Shown one piece after another: positions 6,752 through 13,295 of a stretch of DNA of 13,516 bases. Position numbers and translations under genes: made by a program. Numbering within the stretch: position 1 is the stretch's first letter; every line of letters starts with the position of its first letter. Under the pieces are notes generated by a model. It did not search any database. It was not told where the DNA came from and saw only the letters and a program-made list of their open reading frames with translations. Source of the DNA: Clostridia bacterium (GTDB lineage Bacteria > Aerophobota > Aerophobia > Aerophobales > AE-B3A); the NCBI GenBank assembly GCA_030610745.1, contig JAUWRC010000023.1, positions 1 to 13,516 on the forward strand, written 5' to 3'.

Positions 6752-7117
6752 ATGGCGCATACATTTAAAAATATCAAGGTTTGGCAAAAGGCACACGAAA
6801 TGGTTTTAGAAATTTATAAAGTTAGCAGGGAATTTCCAAGTTTAGAGAAATATGGTTTAACAGCACAGCTTAGAAGATCAGCAGCTTCTGTTGCTACTAA
6901 TATCGTCGAAGGTTATAAGAGAAGAAGTGATAAAGACTTCGCCCATTTTCTTAATATAGCGGATAGTTCTTTAGAAGAGACCAAATATCACTTACTTTTA
7001 GCTTACGATTTAACATATTTGAGCAAAAAGGACTATGAAAGCATATCAATACTAGCGGATGAAGTTGGACGTATGCTTTCAGGGCTTCAAAAAAAGCTTA
7101 TAGCTTATAGCTTATAG
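6752..7117 (+). CDS. Four-helix bundle protein, 23S rRNA intervening-sequence (S23/IVP) family
   Basis: The 121-residue protein has the family hallmarks: FKNIKVWQKAHEM near the start, then LTAQLRRSAASVATNIVEGY (36-55), FLNIADSSLEETKYHLLLA (66-84), and a C-terminal helix ending GLQKKL. Family members form four-helix bundles, often pentameric, with a basic surface. Relatives are found inside 23S rRNA intervening sequences, and the fold is shared with Avd proteins of diversity-generating retroelements. Their biochemical role is not established. Here no rRNA flanks the gene. It stands between tgt and yajC inside inverted heptamer arrays. The last five residues (IAYSL) and TAG stop come from the right array. 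No good ribosome site precedes the ATG, so expression may depend on read-through from tgt. Confidence 0.9.
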   Translation: MAHTFKNIKVWQKAHEMVLEIYKVSREFPSLEKYGLTAQLRRSAASVATNIVEGYKRRSDKDFAHFLNIADSSLEETKYHLLLAYDLTYLSKKDYESISILADEVGRMLSGLQKKLIAYSL

Positions 7118-7147
7118 CTTATAGCTTATAGCTTACAGCTTATAGCT
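7095..7147 (+). repeat. Right heptamer array (AGCTTAT, 7 units)
   Basis: Seven phased units start at 7095 and every 7 bases to 7137. Six are AGCTTAT and one is AGCTTAC, followed by AGCT. The first units are codons of the four-helix-bundle gene, and the array ends a few bases before the yajC ribosome site (AAGGAAGG). It is the inverted partner of 6719-6749. Confidence 0.92.
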
Positions 7148-7164
7148 AAAAAGGAAGGTACTAA

Positions 7165-7476
7165 ATGTATGGAGTTGCTTTAGCTGCTAATGGACAAGCG
7201 GCATCCGGGGTAGGAGGGATGTTCGCAACCCTTATGCCCTTCATCCTTATCTTTGTGATCTTTTATTTTCTCCTTATTCTTCCTCAGAGAAAGAAACAGA
7301 AAGAACACAGACAGATGATAGAGAATTTGAAGAATGGAGATAAGGTGATTACCACGGGAGGAATTTACGGGACTATTACCAGGCTTAAAAAAAGCTACGT
7401 AGAGATAGAAGCAGCTAATCAGGTTAGGTTAAGGATCCAGAGAGGTAATATTTCTGGGTTAAGAAGAGAAGAATAG
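7165..7476 (+). CDS. yajC: Preprotein translocase accessory subunit YajC
   Basis: YajC is a small single-span inner-membrane protein that associates with SecDF and the SecYEG channel. The 103-residue product shows the usual plan: a short Ala/Gly-rich N-terminus, one membrane helix (about 22-41), then the family core LPQRKKQKEHRQMIENLKNG (39-58) and DKVITTGGIYGTI (59-71), followed by a small beta domain. AAGGAAGG, about 6-7 bases before the ATG, is a good ribosome site. Placement after queA and tgt is the common bacterial order, but the usual secD and secF do not follow. The gene instead runs 18 bp into the 3' end of the convergent ppiD-like gene. Confidence 0.95.
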   Translation: MYGVALAANGQAASGVGGMFATLMPFILIFVIFYFLLILPQRKKQKEHRQMIENLKNGDKVITTGGIYGTITRLKKSYVEIEAANQVRLRIQRGNISGLRREE

Positions 7477-9351
7477 GCTGGAGTTATCTACTATTTTCGC
7501 CTTTTCTTTTAATTTTTGCAGCCAGAGGTTTAGAGTTTTGGTTCTCTTTTGAGAAAGTAGAGTTTCCTTAAATTTTTCTTTCTCTTTAAGGAAATCCTCC
7601 AGAAGAAGCTCTCTTTGGGTTAATTTTATTATGTAATACCCGTTGGTTAGCTTCAAAGGCTTACTTATCTCCTCTTTCTTTAAAGAAAAAGCAGTCTGGA
7701 CAAATTTTTCTCTATCTTGTGAACTTATCCCTTCTATTTGGTCTGCCCGCGTGAGGGATTCTATACTCTTATATTCTAAATCTAGTTCCTTGGCTAATAA
7801 AGATAAATTTTCACCCTCTTTTACTTCTTTTTCTATCTGAAGTGTCTTTTCCTCGACTATCTTTATGGCTTTTTCTTCTATTAATTTTTCCTTTGTCTCT
7901 TCCTTTACTTCCTTTGAAGGGGGTATATAAGAGGGTTCCTTTTCCTTGAGGTTAATGAGGCAGTATCCCCCTGAAACCTCAACCGGGGAACTGATTTCCC
8001 CCTGGGTAAGGGAAAAGGCTGTCTCGCTGAATTGAGAAGCCCACCCCAGACCTTCAATTTCTTCCCCCTGGGCAAAAAAGGGTGTGGTTTTACCACGTTG
8101 AGGGTGACTTTCTATATATTCACTAACGGTGATCTTTTTTTCCTCTAACTCTTTCCCGATATCATCTATCTCTTTTTTAGCTAAGTTCTCACTCTCCTCT
8201 TCAATCCACATTTGCCTCACTTGTTCCTTCACTTCTCCGAAAGGATTAATATGTTCCTCGTCTATTTCCGTTAACTTAATGAGGTGGTAGCCAAAGGGAG
8301 TTTTTACTGTCTCGCTTACCTCTCCTTGTTCCTTCAGGGAAAAGAGAGCTTCAGCAAAAGAGGCAACCACCTGAGAATAAGCAAAAAATCCCAGATCTCC
8401 TCCTTTTTCAGCAGAGAAGGTATCCTCAGAGTATTTCTTAGCCAGGAGAGCGAAATCAGCACCCTCTTTTATTTTTTTCTCTATTTCTTCTATTTTTTCC
8501 TTTGCTTTTTTTTCATCTTCTTCGCTGGCAGAAGAAGCTAGTTCAATTAAGATATGGCTAGCTTTTCTTCTTTCTGGAATCCTGAAGTAGGCTAAGTACT
8601 CCTCATAGTATGCTTCTAATACCTCCTCAGCAGGCTCGCCTGTCTTATCGGCGAATTCTTCAGGCTTCATTAAAATGTAATCTACCTTTACTTTCTCAGG
8701 AATCCTAAATTCTTCTTTGTGCCCCTCGTAATATTTCTCTATTTCCTCCTCAGTGGTTTTCACTTCTTTTTTGTATTTTTCAGGTTCTAGAAAAAGGTAG
8801 GAGACCCCGAGCTTCTCATTTTCCATTGTCCAATAGTCTTTAGCCTCTTCTTCGGTCACCTCTACGCTCTCTCTAAGCCTTTGAATGAGTTCATTTATAG
8901 TCATCTGTCTCTCAATATCTTCTTTAAAGTCAGAGTAAGAGATATGCTGATAGTCGAGATATCTCATAAATGCTTCTTGAGAGCCAAAAGGTTCCATTCC
9001 CATTATTTTCTTAATTATCTCGTTTAGTTCCTCTTCGTTAACCTTGATTTTTGCCTTTTTCGCCTCCTGCCAGAGGAGCTCATTTTCTACCAACTGCCCT
9101 AGCACATAGTATCTTAAGTACTCTTCTAATTGAGGGGAGAGCTCTGTGTTATATATTTGCCGGTAATTTTCGTATGCATTTTGATAGCTTTGAGCGAATT
9201 TTTGGTAAGATATAGCCGCACCATTAACTTTAGCCAGTGGTTTTTGCTCTTTTTCAGAACGCCCATACATGAAGAAAAGAGAAGCTGTAAATGCTATAGC
9301 GATTATCCACATCCCTGGTTTGATAGATTTTCTTAAACTTTGCATTAACAT
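7459..9351 (-). CDS. ppiD: PpiD/SurA-like peptidyl-prolyl isomerase, inner-membrane anchored
   Basis: The 630-residue protein has one N-terminal membrane anchor (about 13-30) and a large periplasmic part, the PpiD plan. A SurA-N-like helical chaperone domain spans about 38-165. Then come two similar segments with YYE...FRIPE (207-219 and 248-260). The second leads into a parvulin domain, RKASHILIE (262-270) to GYHLIKL (354-360), with GGDLGFF at 317-323. Two further partial parvulin tails follow (about 441-468 and 550-577), each of the form AFSL...EIS.P....GYxxIxL. A lysine/glutamate-rich coiled coil lies near 477-515. The likely role is folding of proteins leaving the Sec channel. The ATG at 9351 has a weak G-rich ribosome site. 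The promoter at 9454-9482 gives a leader that is mostly one RNA structure. The 3' end overlaps yajC by 18 bp. Confidence 0.9.
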   Translation of the reverse strand: MLMQSLRKSIKPGMWIIAIAFTASLFFMYGRSEKEQKPLAKVNGAAISYQKFAQSYQNAYENYRQIYNTELSPQLEEYLRYYVLGQLVENELLWQEAKKAKIKVNEEELNEIIKKIMGMEPFGSQEAFMRYLDYQHISYSDFKEDIERQMTINELIQRLRESVEVTEEEAKDYWTMENEKLGVSYLFLEPEKYKKEVKTTEEEIEKYYEGHKEEFRIPEKVKVDYILMKPEEFADKTGEPAEEVLEAYYEEYLAYFRIPERRKASHILIELASSASEEDEKKAKEKIEEIEKKIKEGADFALLAKKYSEDTFSAEKGGDLGFFAYSQVVASFAEALFSLKEQGEVSETVKTPFGYHLIKLTEIDEEHINPFGEVKEQVRQMWIEEESENLAKKEIDDIGKELEEKKITVSEYIESHPQRGKTTPFFAQGEEIEGLGWASQFSETAFSLTQGEISSPVEVSGGYCLINLKEKEPSYIPPSKEVKEETKEKLIEEKAIKIVEEKTLQIEKEVKEGENLSLLAKELDLEYKSIESLTRADQIEGISSQDREKFVQTAFSLKKEEISKPLKLTNGYYIIKLTQRELLLEDFLKEKEKFKETLLSQKRTKTLNLWLQKLKEKAKIVDNSSLFFSS

Positions 9352-9368
9352 ATGAAACCCCCATCAAA

Positions 9369-9441
9369 AGCTTTAAGCTGTAAGTAGCGGTGCCATTTAT
9401 GGCACATTGTTGGATAAATCCAACCGCTACAGCTTAAAGCT
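9369..9441 (-). promoter_or_regulatory. Three-way-junction structure in the ppiD leader
   Basis: The outer arms AGCTTTAAGCTG...TAGCGGT (9369-9391, with a 4-base bulge) and 9423-9441 pair over 19 bp. Inside are two perfect 7-bp hairpins, GTGCCAT/ATGGCAC (9390-9405) and GTTGGAT/ATCCAAC (9409-9424). They share a few bases with the outer stem. On the minus strand it fills nearly all of the predicted 5' UTR. It may be a mobile repeat; the AGCTT-rich arms resemble the arrays around 6719-7147. Confidence 0.6.
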
Positions 9442-9453
9442 GGTATTGCTCGC

Positions 9454-9482
9454 ATTATATATTTTTTTCCCAATCTTGGCAA
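9454..9482 (-). promoter_or_regulatory. Predicted ppiD promoter
   Basis: On the minus strand TTGCCA (9482-9477) and TATAAT (9459-9454) are 17 bp apart. Predicted +1 is the A at about 9447, giving a leader of some 96 bases. It is divergent from the mreB promoter, whose -35 box begins 7 bp away. Confidence 0.65.
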
Positions 9483-9488
9483 ATTTAT

Positions 9489-9517
9489 TTGACTTTTACC
9501 CCTCGTTTATTTATAAT
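9489..9517 (+). promoter_or_regulatory. Predicted mreBCD promoter, leaderless configuration
   Basis: TTGACT (9489-9494) and TATAAT (9512-9517) are 17 bp apart, close to the ideal sigma-70 promoter. The 7-base step from the -10 box puts +1 at 9524, the A of the mreB ATG. No ribosome site lies before that ATG. Confidence 0.75.
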
Positions 9518-9523
9518 AAGTCT

Positions 9524-10564
9524 ATGTTTAGAGATATATTCAAGTTTAAGATATGGGGAGACAGCCTGGGGATAGATTTAGGAACGGCAAATACTCTGGT
9601 TTGTGTTAAGGACAAAGGGGTTGTCCTGAATATGCCTTCTATATTGGCTCTGACTCGCAAGAATGGGAAGCTTATTGGAATAGGGGAAGAGGCCAAGAAG
9701 ATGGTAGGGAAGATTCCTCAGAATATTCTTGTTGTCCGTCCTTTACAAGATGGAGTAATTGCTGATTTTGACATTACTCAAAAGATGGTTGAGTATTTTA
9801 TTTCTCAGGCTCAACCTTATCGGCGTCTAATCGGCCCTAAATTGGTAATGGGCGTCCCCGCCCAGGCTACCAAAGTAGAAAAAAAGGCTGTTATAGATAT
9901 AGGTATGCAACTGGGAGCTCGTCGAGTTCATCTGGTGACTGAGCCGGTAGCAGCCGTTATTGGAGCTGGCCTTCCTATATCTGAGCCAGTGGGGAATATG
10001 ATAGTGGATATTGGGGGAGGAACCAGTGAGGCGGCCATAACTTCTCTTAACGGGATAGTAATAAGTAAGTGCATTCGAATAGCCGGCGATGAGATGGATC
10101 AGGCTATAATTCAATATCTAAAGGAAAATTACAATTTATTTATAGGGGAACAAATGGCTGAGCGAATAAAGATAGGTATAGGTTGTGCCTCTCCTGGTTC
10201 TCGAAAAAAAACAATGAAGGTGAAGGGCAGGAGCCTCATCAGCGGGCTTCCCGATGAAATAAAACTAAATTCTGAAGAGTTGAGCAGGGTTCTTTTCCCC
10301 ATAGTGGAAGCAATTTGTGAGATGATTGAGACTACTTTAGAGGAAAGTCCACCTGAGCTGGCTGGAGACATAATGGAAAGGGGAATATTTCTTACAGGGG
10401 GAGGAGCCTGCCTTGAAGGATTGGATAAATATATCTTTGAAAGAACCCATCTTCCCGTTAAGCTCACCCCGGATCCTCTTTTTTCCGTAGTACTAGGGGC
10501 AGAGAAGTTATTGGATGATGGGGATCTACTGTCTTTAGTAGAAATCACACCAGAGTTTAAATGA
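9524..10564 (+). CDS. mreB: Rod shape-determining protein MreB
   Basis: MreB is an actin-like filament protein that lies under the inner membrane and guides lateral wall synthesis. The 346-residue product has phosphate-1 loop GIDLGTANTLV (16-26), catalytic-site TEPVAAVIGAGL (139-150), phosphate-2 DIGGGTSE (162-169), GDEMDQAI (188-195), and the adenosine motif LTGGGACLEGLD (290-301). The N-terminal MFRDIFKFKIW is amphipathic, as in membrane-binding MreBs. A longer frame opens at TTG 9407, but its added residues would be encoded by the hairpin and the promoter, so ATG 9524 is the start. It heads mreB-mreC-mreD, and its TGA overlaps the mreC ATG by four bases. Predicted transcription starts on the ATG itself. 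Confidence 0.96.
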   Translation: MFRDIFKFKIWGDSLGIDLGTANTLVCVKDKGVVLNMPSILALTRKNGKLIGIGEEAKKMVGKIPQNILVVRPLQDGVIADFDITQKMVEYFISQAQPYRRLIGPKLVMGVPAQATKVEKKAVIDIGMQLGARRVHLVTEPVAAVIGAGLPISEPVGNMIVDIGGGTSEAAITSLNGIVISKCIRIAGDEMDQAIIQYLKENYNLFIGEQMAERIKIGIGCASPGSRKKTMKVKGRSLISGLPDEIKLNSEELSRVLFPIVEAICEMIETTLEESPPELAGDIMERGIFLTGGGACLEGLDKYIFERTHLPVKLTPDPLFSVVLGAEKLLDDGDLLSLVEITPEFK

Positions 10565-11367
10565 AAATTCATCCCAAAATATTTTTCTTAATCACTTTTC
10601 TTTTCTTATCCTTTATCTTGCTCTCCGTTTCCAGCTATAAAAGAGACATAACACCTCTGCTCAGAGAAAAAGGTTATGCTGTGATTGGCTTTCTGCAAAC
10701 TGCCAGCCTTGGGGTTAAAATGAGATTAGCTGAATTCTTGGAAGACATCCATACCTCAGAAAAGCTTAGAGAGGAGAATGAGGTACTTAAAGCTGAAATT
10801 GCCAGGCTCCTTTTTAAAGAGAAAAGCTATTATGAGGAGATAATTTCCTCTAATCAGAGACTAAAAGAGCTCCTTGGGTTCAAGAAAGAGCAACCTTACC
10901 AGCTTCTACCCACCGAGGTAATAGCTTATACTCCCCATAATTATTTTAAAACAGTTGTCCTTGGCGAAGGTGAGAAAGAGGGGATAGAGAAAGATATGGT
11001 GGTAGTTAACGCCCAGGGGTTGGTAGGAAAAGTGATTGAAGTCTATCCTCATCAAGCTAAAGTTTTGCTAGCTTCTGATGAAGCCAGTAAAGTAGGGGTT
11101 CGGGTTCAAAGAACCGGAGATGTGGCTATTCTGCAAGGCAAGGGGGAAAGGGGGATATGTGAGTTAAAATATTTGCTCGGCAAAGCCTCGGTTGAGGTAG
11201 GAGATAGAGTAGTAACCTCGGGTTTGGGAGGACTTTTTCCTGAAGGAATCCTGGTAGGAAAAATTTCTCAAGTGCGAAAGAATCCTAATCAATTATTTCA
11301 AGAGGTAGAAGTAGTTCCCTCGGTGGATTTTGGAAAACTGGAAGAGTTATTCTTAATTAAAAAATGA
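10561..11367 (+). CDS. mreC: Rod shape-determining protein MreC
   Basis: MreC is the periplasmic scaffold that links MreB/MreD to the wall synthases. The 268-residue product has an N-terminal membrane helix (about 6-24), a coiled-coil dimer segment (about 65-106), and then the two beta-barrel domains. YFKTVVLGEGEKEGIEKDMVV leads into VVNAQGLVGKVIEV, and GLFPEGILVGKI is the typical second-barrel motif. ATG overlaps the mreB stop as ATGA and no clear ribosome site precedes it, so translation is probably coupled to mreB. The same ATGA overlap joins it to mreD. Confidence 0.94.
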   Translation: MKIHPKIFFLITFLFLSFILLSVSSYKRDITPLLREKGYAVIGFLQTASLGVKMRLAEFLEDIHTSEKLREENEVLKAEIARLLFKEKSYYEEIISSNQRLKELLGFKKEQPYQLLPTEVIAYTPHNYFKTVVLGEGEKEGIEKDMVVVNAQGLVGKVIEVYPHQAKVLLASDEASKVGVRVQRTGDVAILQGKGERGICELKYLLGKASVEVGDRVVTSGLGGLFPEGILVGKISQVRKNPNQLFQEVEVVPSVDFGKLEELFLIKK

Positions 11368-11855
11368 AGAAAACTATCATTTTTATCGTTTTAATCTTTG
11401 TTGTTTTTGTGCTGCAAGCTGTCCTCATAGGGGGAGTTCAAACAAGATGGAGCAAACCAGACCTTCCTTTAATTCTACTTGTGCTGTGGGCCTGGAGGAA
11501 TGGTTGGAAGCGGGGATTGTTAGCTGGTTTTGCCATTGGACTCTTAGAGGATATCTTTTTCTTCCCTTTGTTGGGTTTGCGTACCTTTTCTTTAGTCTTG
11601 ATAGGATTTCTGGTGGGTGAGGCCAGGGAAAGAATCTACCAGGAGAATGTAATTTTTCTTCTTCTCGTAATGGGGGTGGTTACCGTCTTGAATGGGGTTA
11701 TTCTTTCTCTTTGGCTATCAATCTTTCATCTTTCCTCTTCTTTCTTAGGGAAATTCATCTCCCTTATTTTTCCTGCTTTTCTCTATAACTGCCTTTTGGC
11801 TTTTCCCATTTTTTTAGCAGAAGAGGCTTTTGCCAAGAAAAGTTCTCGTTTTTGA
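11364..11855 (+). CDS. mreD: Rod shape-determining protein MreD
   Basis: MreD is a small polytopic inner-membrane partner of MreC. The 163-residue product is almost wholly hydrophobic with about five predicted spans. It carries the family-typical segment GFAIGLLEDIFFFPLLGLR (55-73), followed by FLVGEARE. It starts in an ATGA overlap with mreC, which supports the assignment as much as the sequence does. The mreBCD operon ends here. Only a heptamer array of about 35 bp lies between it and the convergent gatC, and I see no hairpin terminator. Confidence 0.9.
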   Translation: MKKTIIFIVLIFVVFVLQAVLIGGVQTRWSKPDLPLILLVLWAWRNGWKRGLLAGFAIGLLEDIFFFPLLGLRTFSLVLIGFLVGEARERIYQENVIFLLLVMGVVTVLNGVILSLWLSIFHLSSSFLGKFISLIFPAFLYNCLLAFPIFLAEEAFAKKSSRF

Positions 11856-11861
11856 TTTTCT

Positions 11862-11896
11862 TGCGAGATACGAGATACGAACAACGAGATACGGTT
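11862..11896 (+). repeat. Heptamer array between convergent mreD and gatC
   Basis: Units at 11862, 11869, 11876, 11883 and 11890 follow NACGANN (for example TACGAGA, TACGAAC, AACGAGA) with strict 7-base phasing. The array fills the whole gap between the mreD stop (11855) and the gatC stop (11897). Confidence 0.8.
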
Positions 11897-12193
11897 TTAT
11901 TCTATAACCCTTGGTACCTGAAATTGAGTTCGTCTTTGCTCGGGAGCATTGCGCAGGGCTTCTTCCACTAGTAAGGAATCCTTTCGCTTATCTTCTCTGA
12001 AGATGTTCTTTAAGGTAAAGACGTGAGAGGTAGGAGCCACAGAGTGGGTGTCTACCTCTTTTAGTTTATCCACGTAGGCCAGGATTTCTCCCAATTGTCG
12101 GCTAAATTTTTCTTCCTCTTCTTCATTTAGCTCTAGCCGTGCTAAATGAGCAATATATCTAACCTCTTCCCTGCTGATCTTTTTTTCCTTCAT
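11897..12193 (-). CDS. gatC: Aspartyl/glutamyl-tRNA amidotransferase subunit C
   Basis: GatC is the small subunit that stabilises GatA in the GatCAB complex, which turns Glu-tRNA(Gln) and Asp-tRNA(Asn) into the amide forms. The 98-residue product matches the family over its full length: ISREEVRYIAHLARLELNEE (6-25), ILAYVDKLKEVDT, VAPTSHV, then FREDK and a C-terminal VPRVIE. I start at ATG 12193. The frame can be extended by seven codons to ATG 12214, but those codons are a heptamer array. Neither ATG has a convincing ribosome site. gatA and gatB are not adjacent. Upstream on the same strand is mtnA, and the two may share a transcript. Confidence 0.9.
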   Translation of the reverse strand: MKEKKISREEVRYIAHLARLELNEEEEEKFSRQLGEILAYVDKLKEVDTHSVAPTSHVFTLKNIFREDKRKDSLLVEEALRNAPEQRRTQFQVPRVIE

Positions 12194-12225
12194 AGTTCGT
12201 TGTCCATTGTTCATAATTCATTGTT
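12191..12225 (-). repeat. Heptamer array at the gatC start codon
   Basis: On the minus strand the units ATGAATT, ATGAACA, ATGGACA and ACGAACT run in 7-base phase from 12221 down to 12194 and end on the gatC ATG (12193-12191). The array places an ATG at nearly every seventh base, cycling through the frames. It abuts the palindrome at 12226-12251. Confidence 0.7.
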
Positions 12226-12251
12226 GTCATTGCGCGTCTCCTTGCAATGAC
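12226..12251. repeat. Short GCAATGAC palindrome
   Basis: GTCATTGC (12226-12233) pairs with GCAATGAC (12244-12251) around a 10-base loop. These are the same ends as the full element at 13335-13413, so this is a short or internally deleted copy. Heptamer arrays flank it on both sides. Confidence 0.7.
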
Positions 12252-12252
12252 T

Positions 12253-12294
12253 AACGAAGTACGATGTACGATATGCTATATACGAAATGCATAA
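12253..12294 (+). repeat. Heptamer array at the mtnA 3' end
   Basis: Six 7-base units begin at 12253 (AACGAAG, TACGATG, TACGATA and three more degenerate ones). The array runs into the mtnA gene: the stop codon (12276-12278) and last residues (YAFRI) are encoded inside it. Confidence 0.75.
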
Positions 12295-13295
12295 GGTGGG
12301 CTAAATATTCCTTTTTCCGTGATTATGCCGGTAATGTATTTAGCCGGGGTTATGTCAAAAGCAGGATTATAAACCTTAATTCCCGCAGGAGCGATTCTTT
12401 TCCCTAAACCCTGCGTTATCTCAGCCGAATCTCTTTGTTCAATGGGTATAGCCTTCCCACTGGCTAAAGATAAATCAACACTTGAAAAAGGGCAAGCTAC
12501 ATAGAAGGGGATATTGTTTTCTTTGGCTAATACAGCCAGAGTGTAAGTGCCTATCTTATTAGCTGTATCACCATTAGCGGCTACTCTATCCGCTCCTACC
12601 AGAACCTTATCAATCTTTTTTTCTCGCATTACCTCGCCAGCCATATTATCACAAATTAAGATAGTTTCAACTCCCTCCTGCAGCAGCTCCCAGGTAGTTA
12701 ATCTTGCTCCTTGAAGAAGGGGACGGGTTTCATCCGCATATACCTTAACTCTTTTCCCTTCCTCTTTTGCCTTATAGATAATTCCTAGAGCAGTTCCATA
12801 ATCAGCCGTGGCCAGGGCTCCTGCATTACAATGGGTGAGTATTGTTTCTCCATCTTTAATAAGAGAAGCTCCGAGTTTTCCTATGCGGCGATTACATATT
12901 TTATCCTCTTTTATAATCTGAAATGCCTCTTCTTTTAGAATGGTTTTAATCTCCTCTATTTTTTTATTCTTGTTCCTTTCAGCACAATCCTTCATGCGCT
13001 TCAAAGACCAGAAGAGATTAACTGCTGTGGGTCGAGAAGAGCCTAAATAATTTATTAGGGTTTCTATTTCCTTTTTGAAACTAGCATAATTACGAGTAGA
13101 GGAATTTTGTGTTCCCAGAACTACTCCAAAAGCAGCAGCAATTCCCAGAGCAGGGGCTCCTCTGACTTTAAGGGAAGAAATGGCTTCTCTTAAAGTTTCC
13201 ACATCTTTGCAATAAATATACTCCAGTTTTTGAGGAAGTTGGGTCTGATCAATAATCTTAACCTGTCCGTTCACCCATTCTATTGTATTAATCAA
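12276..13295 (-). CDS. mtnA: Methylthioribose-1-phosphate isomerase
   Basis: MtnA converts 5-methylthioribose 1-phosphate to the ribulose form in the methionine salvage pathway. The product has the family signatures VRGAPALGIAAA, THCNAGALATADYGTALG with the catalytic Cys, YADETRPLLQGARLT, and GADRVAANGDTANKIGTY with the catalytic Asp. I start at TTG 13295, which gives 339 residues beginning INTIEW after the initiator. A perfect GGAGG sits 5 bases upstream of it. The ATG at 13307 (343 residues) has no ribosome site and borders a heptamer array, yet it stays possible. The C-terminus YAFRI is encoded by a repeat. No other salvage gene is visible, so the protein may serve a related sugar-phosphate salvage route. 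gatC follows on the same strand. Confidence 0.93.
   Translation of the reverse strand: MINTIEWVNGQVKIIDQTQLPQKLEYIYCKDVETLREAISSLKVRGAPALGIAAAFGVVLGTQNSSTRNYASFKKEIETLINYLGSSRPTAVNLFWSLKRMKDCAERNKNKKIEEIKTILKEEAFQIIKEDKICNRRIGKLGASLIKDGETILTHCNAGALATADYGTALGIIYKAKEEGKRVKVYADETRPLLQGARLTTWELLQEGVETILICDNMAGEVMREKKIDKVLVGADRVAANGDTANKIGTYTLAVLAKENNIPFYVACPFSSVDLSLASGKAIPIEQRDSAEITQGLGKRIAPAGIKVYNPAFDITPAKYITGIITEKGIFSPPYAFRI

Larger units (their letters stand above)
6719..7147 (+). mobile_element. Possible insertion unit: four-helix-bundle gene between inverted heptamer arrays
   Basis: A single gene of 121 codons is bracketed by an array of AAGCTRT units (4 copies) and an array of the complementary unit AGCTTAY (7 copies). 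It interrupts what would otherwise be a queA-tgt-yajC run. In RNA the arms could pair for about 30 bp and loop out the gene, as flanking inverted repeats do for intervening sequences in 23S rRNA genes. No transposase is present and no target duplication is evident. That this is a mobile unit is inference. Confidence 0.35.

Noticed and set aside
7095..7147. CRISPR-like repeat array
   Set aside because: The units are 7 bases with no spacers and there are no cas genes.
6719..7147. Intervening sequence inside a 23S rRNA gene
   Set aside because: The protein family fits, but the flanks are tgt and yajC and no rRNA sequence is present.
7905..8096. Minus-strand open frame of 63 codons
   Set aside because: It is a shadow of the ppiD-like gene in another frame.
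9407..9523. Longer MreB starting at TTG 9407 with a hydrophobic N-terminus
   Set aside because: The extra 39 codons overlap a structured repeat and the mreB promoter, and family members start near MFRDIFKFK.
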